Shown: piece by piece, positions 44,330-52,613 of the stretch
Numbering within the stretch: position 1 is the stretch's first letter
How the letters are laid out: each line of letters opens with the position of its first letter
Assembly (NCBI GenBank): GCA_050246945.1
Contig: JBFWVC010000012.1
Coordinates: 62,001-126,000 of the forward strand
Direction of reading: 5' to 3'
Source of the DNA: JAEUMD01 sp050246945
GTDB taxonomy: Bacteria > Pseudomonadota > Alphaproteobacteria > Rhizobiales > Hyphomicrobiaceae
Length of the DNA stretch: 64,000 nucleotides
Made by a program: the position numbers and the translations under genes
Notes under the pieces: generated by a model
Database searches by the model: none
What the model was told of the DNA's origin: nothing
The model's input: only the letters and a program-made list of their open reading frames with translations

Positions 44330-45025
44330 TTAACCGCGTTGCGGCCTGTCGGCGCCGGTCGCCGTGCGCCGCAGGGCCGCAAGCGTTTCCAGCGCGCATT
44401 CCAGTATCGCGAGGCCGCCGGCCACCACATCCTCGAGCGAAAGTGCCGCCGTTGAAAGCGACACGGAATTGGTCCGTCCGGCTCCCGCAAGTTGCGGTGG
44501 GATATGAACGAAACCGGCCAGTGCAGCCGGGCGTGCCGCACCAGCGCGTGCGATGCTTTCATACAGTATGGCATTGCACAGGTAGGCTCCTGCATCCTCC
44601 GAGATGCAACTTGGAATACGCAGAACCTGGAGCCGCCGCACGATCGCATCGATGGGTAGGGAAGCAGTGCGTACGTGGGCGCCGCCCTCGAGGCGTTCGA
44701 CGCGCGCAGGCAACGCGCCTACTGCGTCGGGATTCATGTGGCAATGGTTCCGGGCCGTCGTTTCCAGCTGCAGTCCGCTAGCTTCCTGCGCCACCCCGAA
44801 GTGGAGCGCGATATCGGGTAGCAGGTCGTCCCACAGCCCGTGCAGCATGTGCGGACCGGCAACCCATTCTGTAGGCAGCTCGCGCGCCTCGACGTGGTGG
44901 TGTGACCAACGCGCTCGCGCAGCATGCGAGAGACATACCGCAACCTGTGCGGAGACGTTGAACGGCATGCCCGGAAACGGGCCAAACCCGGTGATGAGAA
45001 TTCGGTGCGGATGGCTCGGTTTCAT
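44330..45025 (-). CDS. pcp: Pyroglutamyl-peptidase I (peptidase family C15)
   Basis: 231 residues from ATG 45025. Removes N-terminal pyroglutamate from peptides. The start ILITGFGPFPGMPFNVSAQVA is the family signature. The catalytic Cys is in SEDAGAYLCNAILYES, and the catalytic His in AALAGFVHIPPQL. It lies 62 bases downstream of... and in the same direction as MeaB (64-base gap), upstream of the TAT repeat gene. The motif YLCN with FVHIP is intact, so I expect an active enzyme. Confidence 0.88.
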   Translation of the reverse strand: MKPSHPHRILITGFGPFPGMPFNVSAQVAVCLSHAARARWSHHHVEARELPTEWVAGPHMLHGLWDDLLPDIALHFGVAQEASGLQLETTARNHCHMNPDAVGALPARVERLEGGAHVRTASLPIDAIVRRLQVLRIPSCISEDAGAYLCNAILYESIARAGAARPAALAGFVHIPPQLAGAGRTNSVSLSTAALSLEDVVAGGLAILECALETLAALRRTATGADRPQRG

Positions 45026-45089
45026 GTTCGCCTGCTGCGTGCGTGCGCCGCACACGATCTCGCCGCTCGGCGACTGCGGAAACGAGTCC

Positions 45090-46100
45090 TCAAACCGCGC
45101 CGAGGCCCATCATCTCCAGTATCCGGTCGACGGCGATAGTCGGCAAGAGCCGGCCTTCGCGTACGTCCGCTTCGAGACCGGGCAGCGACGAGGCGACGCG
45201 CGGATTGGAACGCAGCGCCTCCATCAGCCTGTCCTCGAGCATGTCGTGCATCCAGGACAACGCCTGTGCGCGCCGCCGCTCCGCGAACTCGCCCGTGGCG
45301 CCCGTTCTGGTGCGATGCTCTTCGATCTTCGCCCACAGTGTGTCGAGGCCGATATTGGTGCGGCCCGAGATCGTCACGACGGGCGGCGTCCAGCTCGCCG
45401 ATTGCGGCGTCAGGATCGACAATGCCGATCGATACTCCGTTGCCGCCGCCTCCGCGCGGGTGACATTATCCCCGTCGGCCTTGTTGATGGCGATCATGTC
45501 CGCAATCTCGATGATGCCCTTCTTGATTCCTTGCAGATCGTCACCGCCGCCCGCCAGCAGCAGTACGAGGAAGAAGTCCACCATGTCGGCCACCGTTGTC
45601 TCCGACTGGCCGACGCCGACGGTCTCGACGATGACCACGTCGAAGCCGGCAGCCTCGACCATTGCCATGGTCTCGCGCGTCTTGCGCGCCACGCCGCCCA
45701 GTGTGCCGGAGGTCGGCGACGGCCGGATGAAAGCGCCCGGCGATTGAGCGAGCCGCGTCATGCGTGTCTTGTCGCCGAGGATCGAACCGCCCGTTCGCCG
45801 GGACGTCGGATCGACCGCCAGCACCGCCACCTTCTTGCCCGCCGCGATCAGGTTGATGCCGAGCTGGTCGATCGTCGTCGACTTGCCGACGCCAGGGACG
45901 CCGGTGATGCCGAGCCGGATGGCATGCCCCGTTGCAGGCAGGAGCTCCTGAAGCACGGCCTGTGACAGCACGCGATGCTCTGGTTTCGTGCTTTCGACGA
46001 GCGTGATGGCGCGCGCCAGAATCGAGCGGTCTCCCGATGTCACGCCCTTCACATAATCTGTAACGTTGAGGCCGGCGCGTGGTGTCGCGCGGTTCGACAT
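45090..46100 (-). CDS. meaB: Methylmalonyl-CoA mutase-associated GTPase MeaB
   Basis: 336 residues from ATG 46100 (GGAG 10 bases upstream; longer frame to 46445 rejected). A G3E-type P-loop GTPase that protects and reactivates adenosylcobalamin-dependent methylmalonyl-CoA mutase. Walker A GVPGVGKST (about 67-75), VDPTSRRTGGSILGDKTRM (switch region), VIVETVGVGQSET (Walker B-like), INKADGD (base specificity) and a C-terminal helical dimerisation arm (ERRRAQALSWMHDMLEDRLMEAL). The mutase genes are not in the window. The 5' gap of 330 bases to the divergent DUF900 gene is likely promoter DNA. Confidence 0.95.
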   Translation of the reverse strand: MSNRATPRAGLNVTDYVKGVTSGDRSILARAITLVESTKPEHRVLSQAVLQELLPATGHAIRLGITGVPGVGKSTTIDQLGINLIAAGKKVAVLAVDPTSRRTGGSILGDKTRMTRLAQSPGAFIRPSPTSGTLGGVARKTRETMAMVEAAGFDVVIVETVGVGQSETTVADMVDFFLVLLLAGGGDDLQGIKKGIIEIADMIAINKADGDNVTRAEAAATEYRSALSILTPQSASWTPPVVTISGRTNIGLDTLWAKIEEHRTRTGATGEFAERRRAQALSWMHDMLEDRLMEALRSNPRVASSLPGLEADVREGRLLPTIAVDRILEMMGLGAV

Positions 46101-46430
46101 TGTGCGTCGTCTCCTGGTCTGGCGCGCTGGCGGCACGCGCTGCCCGTGGTCGGCGCTGGTGATGTCACAGAAGTGCCAAGCCGTCCAGTTAGGGGTTGTG
46201 GCTGTTGCGCATCGGCGGGGTTGCCCGCGACATGACTCTGTGGAAATGTCCCGGCGCGACCGCATCTGCGGGACAGGTTGATATGACGAGGAAATTTCCT
46301 GCCTGGCACGCGTGCCGGACCAGGACGCTGCTCCGCGCCGTTCAGGTCCGATCCCGATCGCGCACCCGCGGTTCGCGTCGCGCCGCGACACCGTGCGGTG
46401 AGGCAGCAGGTTTGTTGAGGGGCACCAAAG

Positions 46431-48173
46431 ATGTTTGATCTCCACCCGGCCGTCTTGAGTGCGTTCGTCGGATTGCTCGGCGTTGTCCTGCTGGTGTTCG
46501 CTTGGCGGGCCGTCTCCTCGTTGCCGGCCTTCGCGCGCTGGAGCCTGCGGCTTGTGCTGGCGGCGATCATCATCGTTCCATTTGCCCTGCTCGTTCTGAC
46601 GCCGCGCTACGAGATGGCGCGTGCACCCGCCGATCCCTCGGCGATGCCAGACGAAATGAATCGCGACACGTCCGCCCAGGGCGAGAAGTCGGCGAGGAAG
46701 CGGGCTTACAAACGCATGGAGGAGCGGGCATCGGATGGCGCTGCCGCCCCCGAGGTCGCCGGCCCCAAGCCGGCCGAGACCGCTCCGGCACGCGAAGAAA
46801 TGGCTGCTCCCGGGCGCCCCGCTCCAGCGGCGCCGGAGACGATGCCCGATGTCGCCGCACCCGGATCGGCTGGCTCAACGCGCGGTCTGGACGGCTCGGG
46901 CACCCGTGAGGGCGGTGGAGGCACTGATCTGGGCCGTGTCGGCACGAGCGGCGCCAGCCCCGGATCCACTGCTCCGCCAGCGGCCGCGAACGGCCACGGG
47001 TCCGGTTCTGCGCGCCCGCCTGCGGCCGCCAACGGCGACACGGCAAAGGACGTTCGCAGCATGGAGTCGTCGCCCGCGGAGAGGGAGCGGGCGGCCGAAA
47101 CGGCTCCGCCGGCCGGTGCCGTCGGCGAGGAGAAGGAGGATTGGACGGTCGTGCCGGTCTACTACGGCACCGATCGCGCCCGCGCGCCCAACGACAAGCG
47201 CATCGACTATGGCTCGGATCGCGGCCGCCGCCTCGAACTCGGCCGCGCAATGGTCTCCGTGCCCAAGGAGCACAAGGTGCCGCAGGTCGAGCGGCCCTGG
47301 GCCATCACGATTCCCTACTTCAATTACAAGATCTATGAGCAGGCCGAGGATCCCGCCAAGCACTTCATCATCCAGGAGATCCGCTCCATGCCGGAAGCTG
47401 ATCTCATGAAGCTCGTCAAGGAGCGGCTGGCGAAATCGGCGCGCTTCAAGGATCACGCTTTCGTTTTCGTCCACGGCTACAACACGTCGTTCGACTTTGC
47501 GGTCTATCGCGCCGCGCAGATCGCCTACGACATCAAATTCGACGGAGCGCCCTTCGTATATTCGTGGCCGTCGGGCGGCGGCATCGCCAGCTACACCTAC
47601 GATCGCGAAAGCTCTGCCCAGGCGGAGCCCTATTTTACCGAATTCCTGAAGATGGTGACGCAACGATCGGGAGCAAAGCACGTCAGCGTCATCGCGCATT
47701 CGATGGGCAACCAGCTTCTCCTGCGCGTGCTCCAGGATTTGCAGCGTACCCGGCCCGAGGGGGTGGAAATCAGCCAGATCATCTTTGCGGCGCCCGACGT
47801 AGACCGCGATTCCTTCGAGACGATTGCGAGCGAACTTAATGGGTTTGCCACGGGGGGCATCACGCTGTATGCGGCATCCAACGACCGTGCCCTGAGCGTT
47901 TCCAAGCGCTTCTACGGTGGCGTGCCGCGCGCTGGCGACGTACCCATGGGTGGCCCGCTCATCGTGCCGGGTATTGATACCATCGACGCCACGGCGGTCT
48001 CCATGGATAGTCTCGGCCTGCATCATTCGGGTTACGCAGAAAGCAACGCGCTGCTGCAGGACATTGGTTTGCTCATCCAGACTGGTGAGCGCCCGCCCGG
48101 CAAGCGCGTGCCGATCCTACAGCAGGTCAATACCGCTAAGGGAGACTACTGGCGCTATCCGGGCGCGCCGTGA
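46431..48173 (+). CDS. Membrane-anchored alpha/beta hydrolase (DUF900 family)
   Basis: 580 residues. Two N-terminal membrane helices (about 5-25, 36-57), then a roughly 170-residue low-complexity Ala/Pro/Gly-rich linker, then the DUF900 hydrolase domain (about 235-550). The core strands lead VVPVYYGTDRARAPN, FVFVHGYNTSFDFAVYRAAQIAYDI, FVYSWPSGGGIASYTYDRESS, and the nucleophile elbow VIAHSMGNQLLL (S424). The Asp/His region is around APDVDRDSFE and the C-terminal SLGLHHSGYAESNALLQDIGLL. GAGGGG lies about 9 bases before the ATG. Likely an esterase or lipase acting at the membrane surface; substrate unknown. Confidence 0.88.
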   Translation: MFDLHPAVLSAFVGLLGVVLLVFAWRAVSSLPAFARWSLRLVLAAIIIVPFALLVLTPRYEMARAPADPSAMPDEMNRDTSAQGEKSARKRAYKRMEERASDGAAAPEVAGPKPAETAPAREEMAAPGRPAPAAPETMPDVAAPGSAGSTRGLDGSGTREGGGGTDLGRVGTSGASPGSTAPPAAANGHGSGSARPPAAANGDTAKDVRSMESSPAERERAAETAPPAGAVGEEKEDWTVVPVYYGTDRARAPNDKRIDYGSDRGRRLELGRAMVSVPKEHKVPQVERPWAITIPYFNYKIYEQAEDPAKHFIIQEIRSMPEADLMKLVKERLAKSARFKDHAFVFVHGYNTSFDFAVYRAAQIAYDIKFDGAPFVYSWPSGGGIASYTYDRESSAQAEPYFTEFLKMVTQRSGAKHVSVIAHSMGNQLLLRVLQDLQRTRPEGVEISQIIFAAPDVDRDSFETIASELNGFATGGITLYAASNDRALSVSKRFYGGVPRAGDVPMGGPLIVPGIDTIDATAVSMDSLGLHHSGYAESNALLQDIGLLIQTGERPPGKRVPILQQVNTAKGDYWRYPGAP

Positions 48174-48307
48174 ATGCAACGCCCATCACGTCCTTCCGTC
48201 AGGAGTGGAGATGGCCGCCGCAGGAGCAGATCGGGTAAACCAGTCGTTAACGTCCGTCCCATATCGTGACGCTCGATGAGTGCGCGCGTCCTTGGGATCT
48301 GCTCGTC

Positions 48308-48895
48308 ATGCCTGCCCGCTGCAAGACTGCCTGCGCCATTTCAGGCCCATTCCATTTGGAGAAAATCTGCGCCGCCGCTGGCGTGGTTGTCGCAGCCATG
48401 CTCGCGCTGGCGATGCCGGCTCTGGCCGACGAAGCCTATGTTTGTGAGGACGGCCGCATCGTGTCTGTCCGGTTTGGCGAGCTTGAAAGACTGGCGCGCA
48501 CGGATCCCTGCATCGCCAGACACTTGGCACGAAGGTCGGGTGCTTTTTCGGCGCATCCGGCAGCCAGGGACCCGGCCAGCCCCGCGATCCTCGCTACTGC
48601 GGCCGCCAATGTCGATGTGCCCTTGCCAGGGCGCAAGCCCGCTATCTCGACGGCGTCCGGGGAGACTGATGACGCACCGCGCCATGCGGCCACCGAAATT
48701 ATCGTCCATCACGAAGCGCCTCCTGCCAGCGAAGCCGAGATGCTGAGACCGCGCGTTGAGCCGATCACCTTTCGCCGACCTCGCGATCGCTTCTATTCGA
48801 ACGAGGAACTGCCCAATGGGCCGGTCGATTTCCGACATGTGCCCATCATCAACGCGGCTCCAGGAACTCCGGAAATCTTCTTTCACACGCGCTGA
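48308..48895 (+). CDS. Secreted protein of unknown function (about 195 aa)
   Basis: A signal-like hydrophobic stretch (ICAAAGVVVAAMLALAMPALA, about 22-42) precedes a mature protein starting DEAYVCEDGRIVSVRFGELERLARTDPCIARHL, with two cysteines that may pair. A disordered Ala/Pro-rich middle follows, and a conserved-looking C-terminus DRFYSNEELPNGPVDFRHVPIINAAPGTPEIFFHTR in blocks. ATG 48308 is my choice; GTG 48266 is possible. I do not recognise the family. Confidence 0.6.
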   Translation: MPARCKTACAISGPFHLEKICAAAGVVVAAMLALAMPALADEAYVCEDGRIVSVRFGELERLARTDPCIARHLARRSGAFSAHPAARDPASPAILATAAANVDVPLPGRKPAISTASGETDDAPRHAATEIIVHHEAPPASEAEMLRPRVEPITFRRPRDRFYSNEELPNGPVDFRHVPIINAAPGTPEIFFHTR

Positions 48896-49033
48896 ACCGT
48901 GCGTTGTCGCCGTCTTGCGCCATTCCATCGCGGTGCGCACGCGCGATTGCGCCTGCTAACATCTCATTAACCAAGAGCTGGCAGTCTTGCACATGACCGC
49001 TGTCGGTCCAGTAATGCGTGTCTGTGAGGCTCC

Positions 49034-49903
49034 ATGTTGCGTCTGCCCCAACCCTCTTTGGGCCTGCTCGGCCTGGCGTTTGCCGTTTCGGCGTCTGCCA
49101 TGATGCTCGTCTTGTTCCCCGACGAAGCCGCTGCCAAGATTTTGCGATTTTCCAAGCACCAATCTAGTCACTCAGCCGACACCCATTCGGGCCGATCCAA
49201 GCACCGCGAGCACGCCAGCGAAGAAACCGCACAGGCGTCAGGCGGTGACGGCCCGGGCTTTTCCGTTCGGCCCAAGGGCTCGTCGTCCAGCGCCGACGAA
49301 GAAAAAAATTCTGGCTCGGCAGACGTGAGCAATGATCCCGGAGCGGCTCCGGCAGCTGCTGCGCAGGAAACATCGTCGATGACGCCCAAGCCGTCATCCA
49401 AGAGCGCACCGGACAGCGTGGCTTCACCGGTTGTGCAACAGCCGACAGTCGCTGAGACCAAAGCCAACGCCCCAGGCACCGCCCGTGCATCAAACGAACG
49501 CGATCCTGCCACGCAGCATCCGGTTACCGCGGCTCATCCCGGCATGGATGTCGTCGTCTGCGAGGCCGGCTGTACCAACGCGAGCGAAACCACGCAAACC
49601 GTCTACATTCAGGTATCCACCGCACGTGATCGGACCGCCAGCGTCGGAGAAGTCCAGCCGACCTCCACGGCTCAGGCTGCGCGTCAGGACACCATGAAGG
49701 ACATGATCGTCTGCATCGGCGGCTGCTACGATACCCCGAAGGTCTATCGCTCCACGCTTGCCGGCGCCGACGTAGCAGCTGGAACGTGGACGGCGACAGT
49801 GGTGCCGACGAATGCCAAGCCATCCGGCACCGGTTCGGGCAACTGGATGCGTCGCATCGATGCCAGCCGCGGCACCGAACCTGCCAAATCCGAGAAACAA
49901 TGA
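49034..49903 (+). CDS. Secreted protein with two CxxGC cysteine motifs, unknown function
   Basis: 289 residues. Signal peptide about 1-34 (LLGLAFAVSASAMMLVLFPDEAAA), GAGG 4 bases before ATG. Residues about 40-165 are low-complexity Ser/Ala/Pro linker. Two similar short modules follow: MDVVVCEAGCTNASETTQTVYIQVST and MKDMIVCIGGCYDTPKVYRST, each with a C-x-x-G-C pair. The repeated V(V/I)C-x-x-G-C pattern suggests two small disulfide or metal-binding units. It ends upstream of a good terminator. No family recognised. Confidence 0.65.
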   Translation: MLRLPQPSLGLLGLAFAVSASAMMLVLFPDEAAAKILRFSKHQSSHSADTHSGRSKHREHASEETAQASGGDGPGFSVRPKGSSSSADEEKNSGSADVSNDPGAAPAAAAQETSSMTPKPSSKSAPDSVASPVVQQPTVAETKANAPGTARASNERDPATQHPVTAAHPGMDVVVCEAGCTNASETTQTVYIQVSTARDRTASVGEVQPTSTAQAARQDTMKDMIVCIGGCYDTPKVYRSTLAGADVAAGTWTATVVPTNAKPSGTGSGNWMRRIDASRGTEPAKSEKQ

Positions 49904-50025
49904 ACTTTCGCCCGACCGGTCGCGCGGGATTGTGATTTCGCTGGTCGGAGAATGAAAGCAGCGCACTGCCGGAAAGTGGTGGCCACTCGCCATCCGGAGG
50001 CGAACAGCACACGCTGAAAACTCGG

Positions 50026-50064
50026 GCGCCCGGAGCGGATTGGCTGCCGGGCGCGTTTTCTTTT
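50026..50064 (+). terminator. Intrinsic terminator
   Basis: GCGCCCGG (50026-50033) pairs perfectly with CCGGGCGC (50047-50054), followed by GTTTTCTTTT. A classical rho-independent terminator for the plus-strand secreted-protein gene ending at 49903. It also faces the end of the convergent YiiX-like gene, whose stop is at 50103. Confidence 0.85.
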
Positions 50065-50102
50065 CAGCTCAATGTCGTACTTCGGCCGCGCTCCCCGGAG
50101 TT

Positions 50103-51050
50103 TCAGCGGGTCAGCGCCAGCACGTCCTCGTAGGAGGAGATCTTGTACACGCGTCCTTCACGGATGAGATAGAGCCACTCGAGCTTGTCGCTCCTTGCGA
50201 GGTCTTCCGGAGTCACCGCCTCCAGCTCGACGAGGTTCTGTTGCTCGAATAGCTCCGCCGATTCCCTTTGCGTTTGTTCGTCGAGATACTGCCAGTCCGA
50301 TGGCTCTGGCAGGCGGCTTGCCGCGACATTGTGGAAGACGACCTCCTTGAGCGCAGAGATCGGTAGCTTGCCGGCCTTTATGTATTCGACCACCGCTTCG
50401 ACGAACCCGAGCTGGACGAGACCCGAGCAGATGTAATCGTTGGGCGGGCGCCAATCGTTTTTGCGATAGGCCTCGATCGTTTTTTCCTTGCCACGCACCT
50501 GCCGCTGCACGCCAAACCAGAGGTTCTTGAAGATACGGCCGATCGCCCAGTAATTGTAGCTTGCCTTGATCTTGTCGAGCAGAATGCCGCGTACGCGCGA
50601 CTGCTTGGCCTGATCGAACCACGGCTCCTTGAATCGCTTGATGGCGATGAAGGTCGACTTGTCGGCGATGTAGTCGCTGATGTTAGTGAGATCGACGCCG
50701 CCCGTTCCTGCCTCGATCACGAACGTGTTGGAATAACCCTGTTCGAATTGCGGACCGGTGAACACCATGGCCGCATGCGAGAAGGGCGACTTGGTCGCCA
50801 GCCTGATAAGGTAGGATGAAAGATCCCAGTCGCGGCGCGTCAGCACGACGTCGGCGCGCTCCAGGTATTCGCCCGCCAGGAACTCTTCGACCGGCTTGGG
50901 CCAGACGTCGCGTCGCGCCTCCGCCTTCGTGTATGTTCGCGAGATGCGCTTGTCCGGCCTGGCGCCGTCGGGCGCGGCGGCCAGCGCACCGGCATGCGCC
51001 AATCCCAACGCAACGACCGCGAGCAAGACGCGCAGGGTTTTCGCAGCCAT
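50103..51050 (-). CDS. YiiX/YebB-like permuted papain-fold amidase (NlpC/P60 superfamily)
   Basis: 315 residues with a signal peptide (about 1-26, ending ALAAA). The circularly permuted NlpC/P60 order is seen: a His-containing segment first (SPFSHAAMVFTG, about 87-98) and the Cys segment later (DYICSGLVQLGFVEAV, about 205-220). YLERADVVLTRRDWDLSSYLIRLATKSPFSHAAM is the YiiX signature start. Such proteins are predicted to hydrolyse amide or ester bonds in lipids or peptidoglycan. AAGGGGG lies about 9 bases before ATG. Substrate unknown. Confidence 0.82.
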   Translation of the reverse strand: MAAKTLRVLLAVVALGLAHAGALAAAPDGARPDKRISRTYTKAEARRDVWPKPVEEFLAGEYLERADVVLTRRDWDLSSYLIRLATKSPFSHAAMVFTGPQFEQGYSNTFVIEAGTGGVDLTNISDYIADKSTFIAIKRFKEPWFDQAKQSRVRGILLDKIKASYNYWAIGRIFKNLWFGVQRQVRGKEKTIEAYRKNDWRPPNDYICSGLVQLGFVEAVVEYIKAGKLPISALKEVVFHNVAASRLPEPSDWQYLDEQTQRESAELFEQQNLVELEAVTPEDLARSDKLEWLYLIREGRVYKISSYEDVLALTR

Positions 51051-51251
51051 ACAACGTGCCCCCTTAATATCCGATCACTCGCATGCATGTCCCGCTGCCC
51101 GATGCGCTCTTGCCGACGAGTGCCTGTGCGCGAAAAAGCATACGATTTTTTCCTAGCACCATCCCCGCTTGCGGAGCAACGCGGCCAGTCCGGCCCTCGC
51201 AAATGCGATGCAAATCTGCACGGGACGCCAAGTGGGGCGGCAGACCCCAAA

Positions 51252-51315
51252 GCATGCTTGGTTGAAGTGTGGTGCGGTTCAGCGTGAAGAACGCGCTCAA
51301 GAATTGGAAGAGCGA
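51252..51315 (+). repeat. Interspersed repeat family B, copy B3
   Basis: GCATGCTTGGTTGAAGTGTGGTGCGG, TTCAGCGTGAAGAACGCGCTCAAGA and GGAAGAGCGAGCATG align with B2 and B5. It abuts copy B4 head to tail. Confidence 0.75.
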
Positions 51316-51425
51316 GCATGTTGAACTGAAGTGTGGCGCGGTTCCGCGTGAAAACATGCTCGAAACAAGGCACTGGATCGTGTCTGTGATCCCAACGGAA
51401 CATGAACACGATCGAATTTCCCGCC
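51316..51425 (+). repeat. Interspersed repeat family B, copy B4
   Basis: TTGAACTGAAGTGTGGCGCGGTTCCGCGTGAAAACATGCTCGAAACA continuing with GGATCGTGTCTGTGATC and AACACGATCG; GATCGTGT and ACACGATC make a perfect 8-bp stem. Very similar to B1 (28780-28888) over its whole length. It ends 14 bases beyond the stop codon of the minus-strand gene at 51439. The rest of the gap 51051-51251 shows no gene. Confidence 0.8.
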
Positions 51426-51438
51426 CGAAATCCCCCTC

Positions 51439-51924
51439 TCAGGCAATGCTTCGTCGCGCTTCCGTCGGCGGCATGCGCAGGGCTTTGAGATTTAAGTGTT
51501 GCACCTTGGCGACACCATCTGCCGTAACCAGGCTAATGGTGATTTGGGCTTCGCCGTTTTCGAATTCTGCAACGACCGTCAGCGTTGCCCTGCGGTAGAA
51601 CCCATCGATACCGGTGAAGCCGACGTAATAGTCGCTCATCTTTGCGTCGCGAACGCGCTTCAGCGGGCCCATGCCGCGGAATGGCTCGATCGCGCGCTGC
51701 GCCGTCCGGCTGTCGATGTTGGCCAGGACGACTGGCGCAAATTCCTGCGCGATGTCGTCGAATTGCCAGCGCTTCGACAGGGCCTCGAGGACATTTTCAG
51801 CCACCGAGATGCTTGCGGGAGTGTCCCGGTGCATGAGGCCGTAGACGGCGCCGAACGTACCGGCCGCCAGGAGAAGGAGGCCGAATAGGCCACAGGCAAC
51901 GAGCTTTGCGAATTTCCCGATCAT
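51439..51924 (-). CDS. Secreted or membrane-anchored protein of unknown function (161 aa)
   Basis: 161 residues from ATG 51924 (GGAG 5 bases upstream). One N-terminal hydrophobic segment (LVACGLFGLLLLAAGTFGAVYGLM) acts as a signal or anchor. The rest has ISVAENVLEALSKRWQFDDIAQEFAPVVLANIDSRTAQRAIEPFRGMGPL then beta strands (ATLTVVAEFENGEAQITISLVTADG), an NTF2- or DUF4878-like pattern; that is only an impression. It is bracketed by family B repeats on both sides (B3/B4 and B5). Confidence 0.65.
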   Translation of the reverse strand: MIGKFAKLVACGLFGLLLLAAGTFGAVYGLMHRDTPASISVAENVLEALSKRWQFDDIAQEFAPVVLANIDSRTAQRAIEPFRGMGPLKRVRDAKMSDYYVGFTGIDGFYRRATLTVVAEFENGEAQITISLVTADGVAKVQHLNLKALRMPPTEARRSIA

Positions 51925-52063
51925 GTCACTCCATCGTCCGTCTGGTCTTGAGGTTGAGCGCAAACCTGCTCGACCACGAAGTGATCAAGCATTTGCGGAC
52001 AATGGAGAAAATGCCAACCTTGTGCTGTTCCCAGCGGTACACGGACCGACGTGGCGGAAAGTG

Positions 52064-52146
52064 CACGTTTAGCTGAAATGCGGCGCGGTTCAGCGTGAAA
52101 AGCCTGCTCAAAAAAGAAGAGCGAGCATGTTGAGCTGAAGTATGAA
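52064..52146 (+). repeat. Interspersed repeat family B, copy B5
   Basis: GTTTAGCTGAAATGCGGCGCGG, TTCAGCGTGAAAAGCCTGCTCAAAAAA, AGAGCGAGCATGTTGAGCTGAAGTATG. The second half repeats the start of another B unit, as in the B3-B4 tandem. It lies upstream of the 161-residue gene. The remaining gap 51925-52293 has no other recognised feature. Confidence 0.75.
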
Positions 52147-52293
52147 GCGGTCACGCCTTCTGCGGCCCGGAGCGGGCCATCCAGCCTCTCGTCCGTGCTC
52201 GCGGCGCCAGTGAGCGCAAACCTCCAAGCGGGATTGAACCAAAATCGGGGCTGCGGCGACCAACGGGCATGAGTTCGCGCCCGGGAGGCCGTC

Positions 52294-52473
52294 ATGATGA
52301 TCTTCAACTCAACCGCAGTGCTCGTTCAGCTCATCAAGCTTGCGATATTTTTCACCAGCCTCGGCCTCCCTGCAGTCCACACGACCGTCGTGGAGGTGTG
52401 GCGGGGCACAACGGTGGCCGTTGTTGAAAAAATCGAGCGCCCGCTCTCCAATCCGCGCCGCCGGGAACGCTGA
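52294..52473 (+). CDS. Small protein (59 aa) with strong ribosome binding site
   Basis: Below the usual length cut-off for gene callers. ATG 52294 has GGGAGG 6 bases upstream, and the frame runs cleanly to TGA 52473. The product starts MMIFNSTAVLVQLIKLAIFF, continues with a hydrophobic stretch (SLGLPAVHTTVVEVW), then VAVVEKIERPLSNPRRRER. A single membrane-associated helix with a basic tail is likely. Unknown function; 140 bases upstream of ileS in the same direction. Confidence 0.5.
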   Translation: MMIFNSTAVLVQLIKLAIFFTSLGLPAVHTTVVEVWRGTTVAVVEKIERPLSNPRRRER

Positions 52474-52613
52474 AACGGCCGGGATCGGGGCTTCCCGCCC
52501 AAAACCCGAGGAGCGGCGTCTCAAGGCAGGGCTGGCAGGACGCTGCCCTGGTTGCTAGAACCCGGGCCGACTCTCCGACGAACCGGCATTGAACTGAAGG
52601 ACCAGGGCGGACC

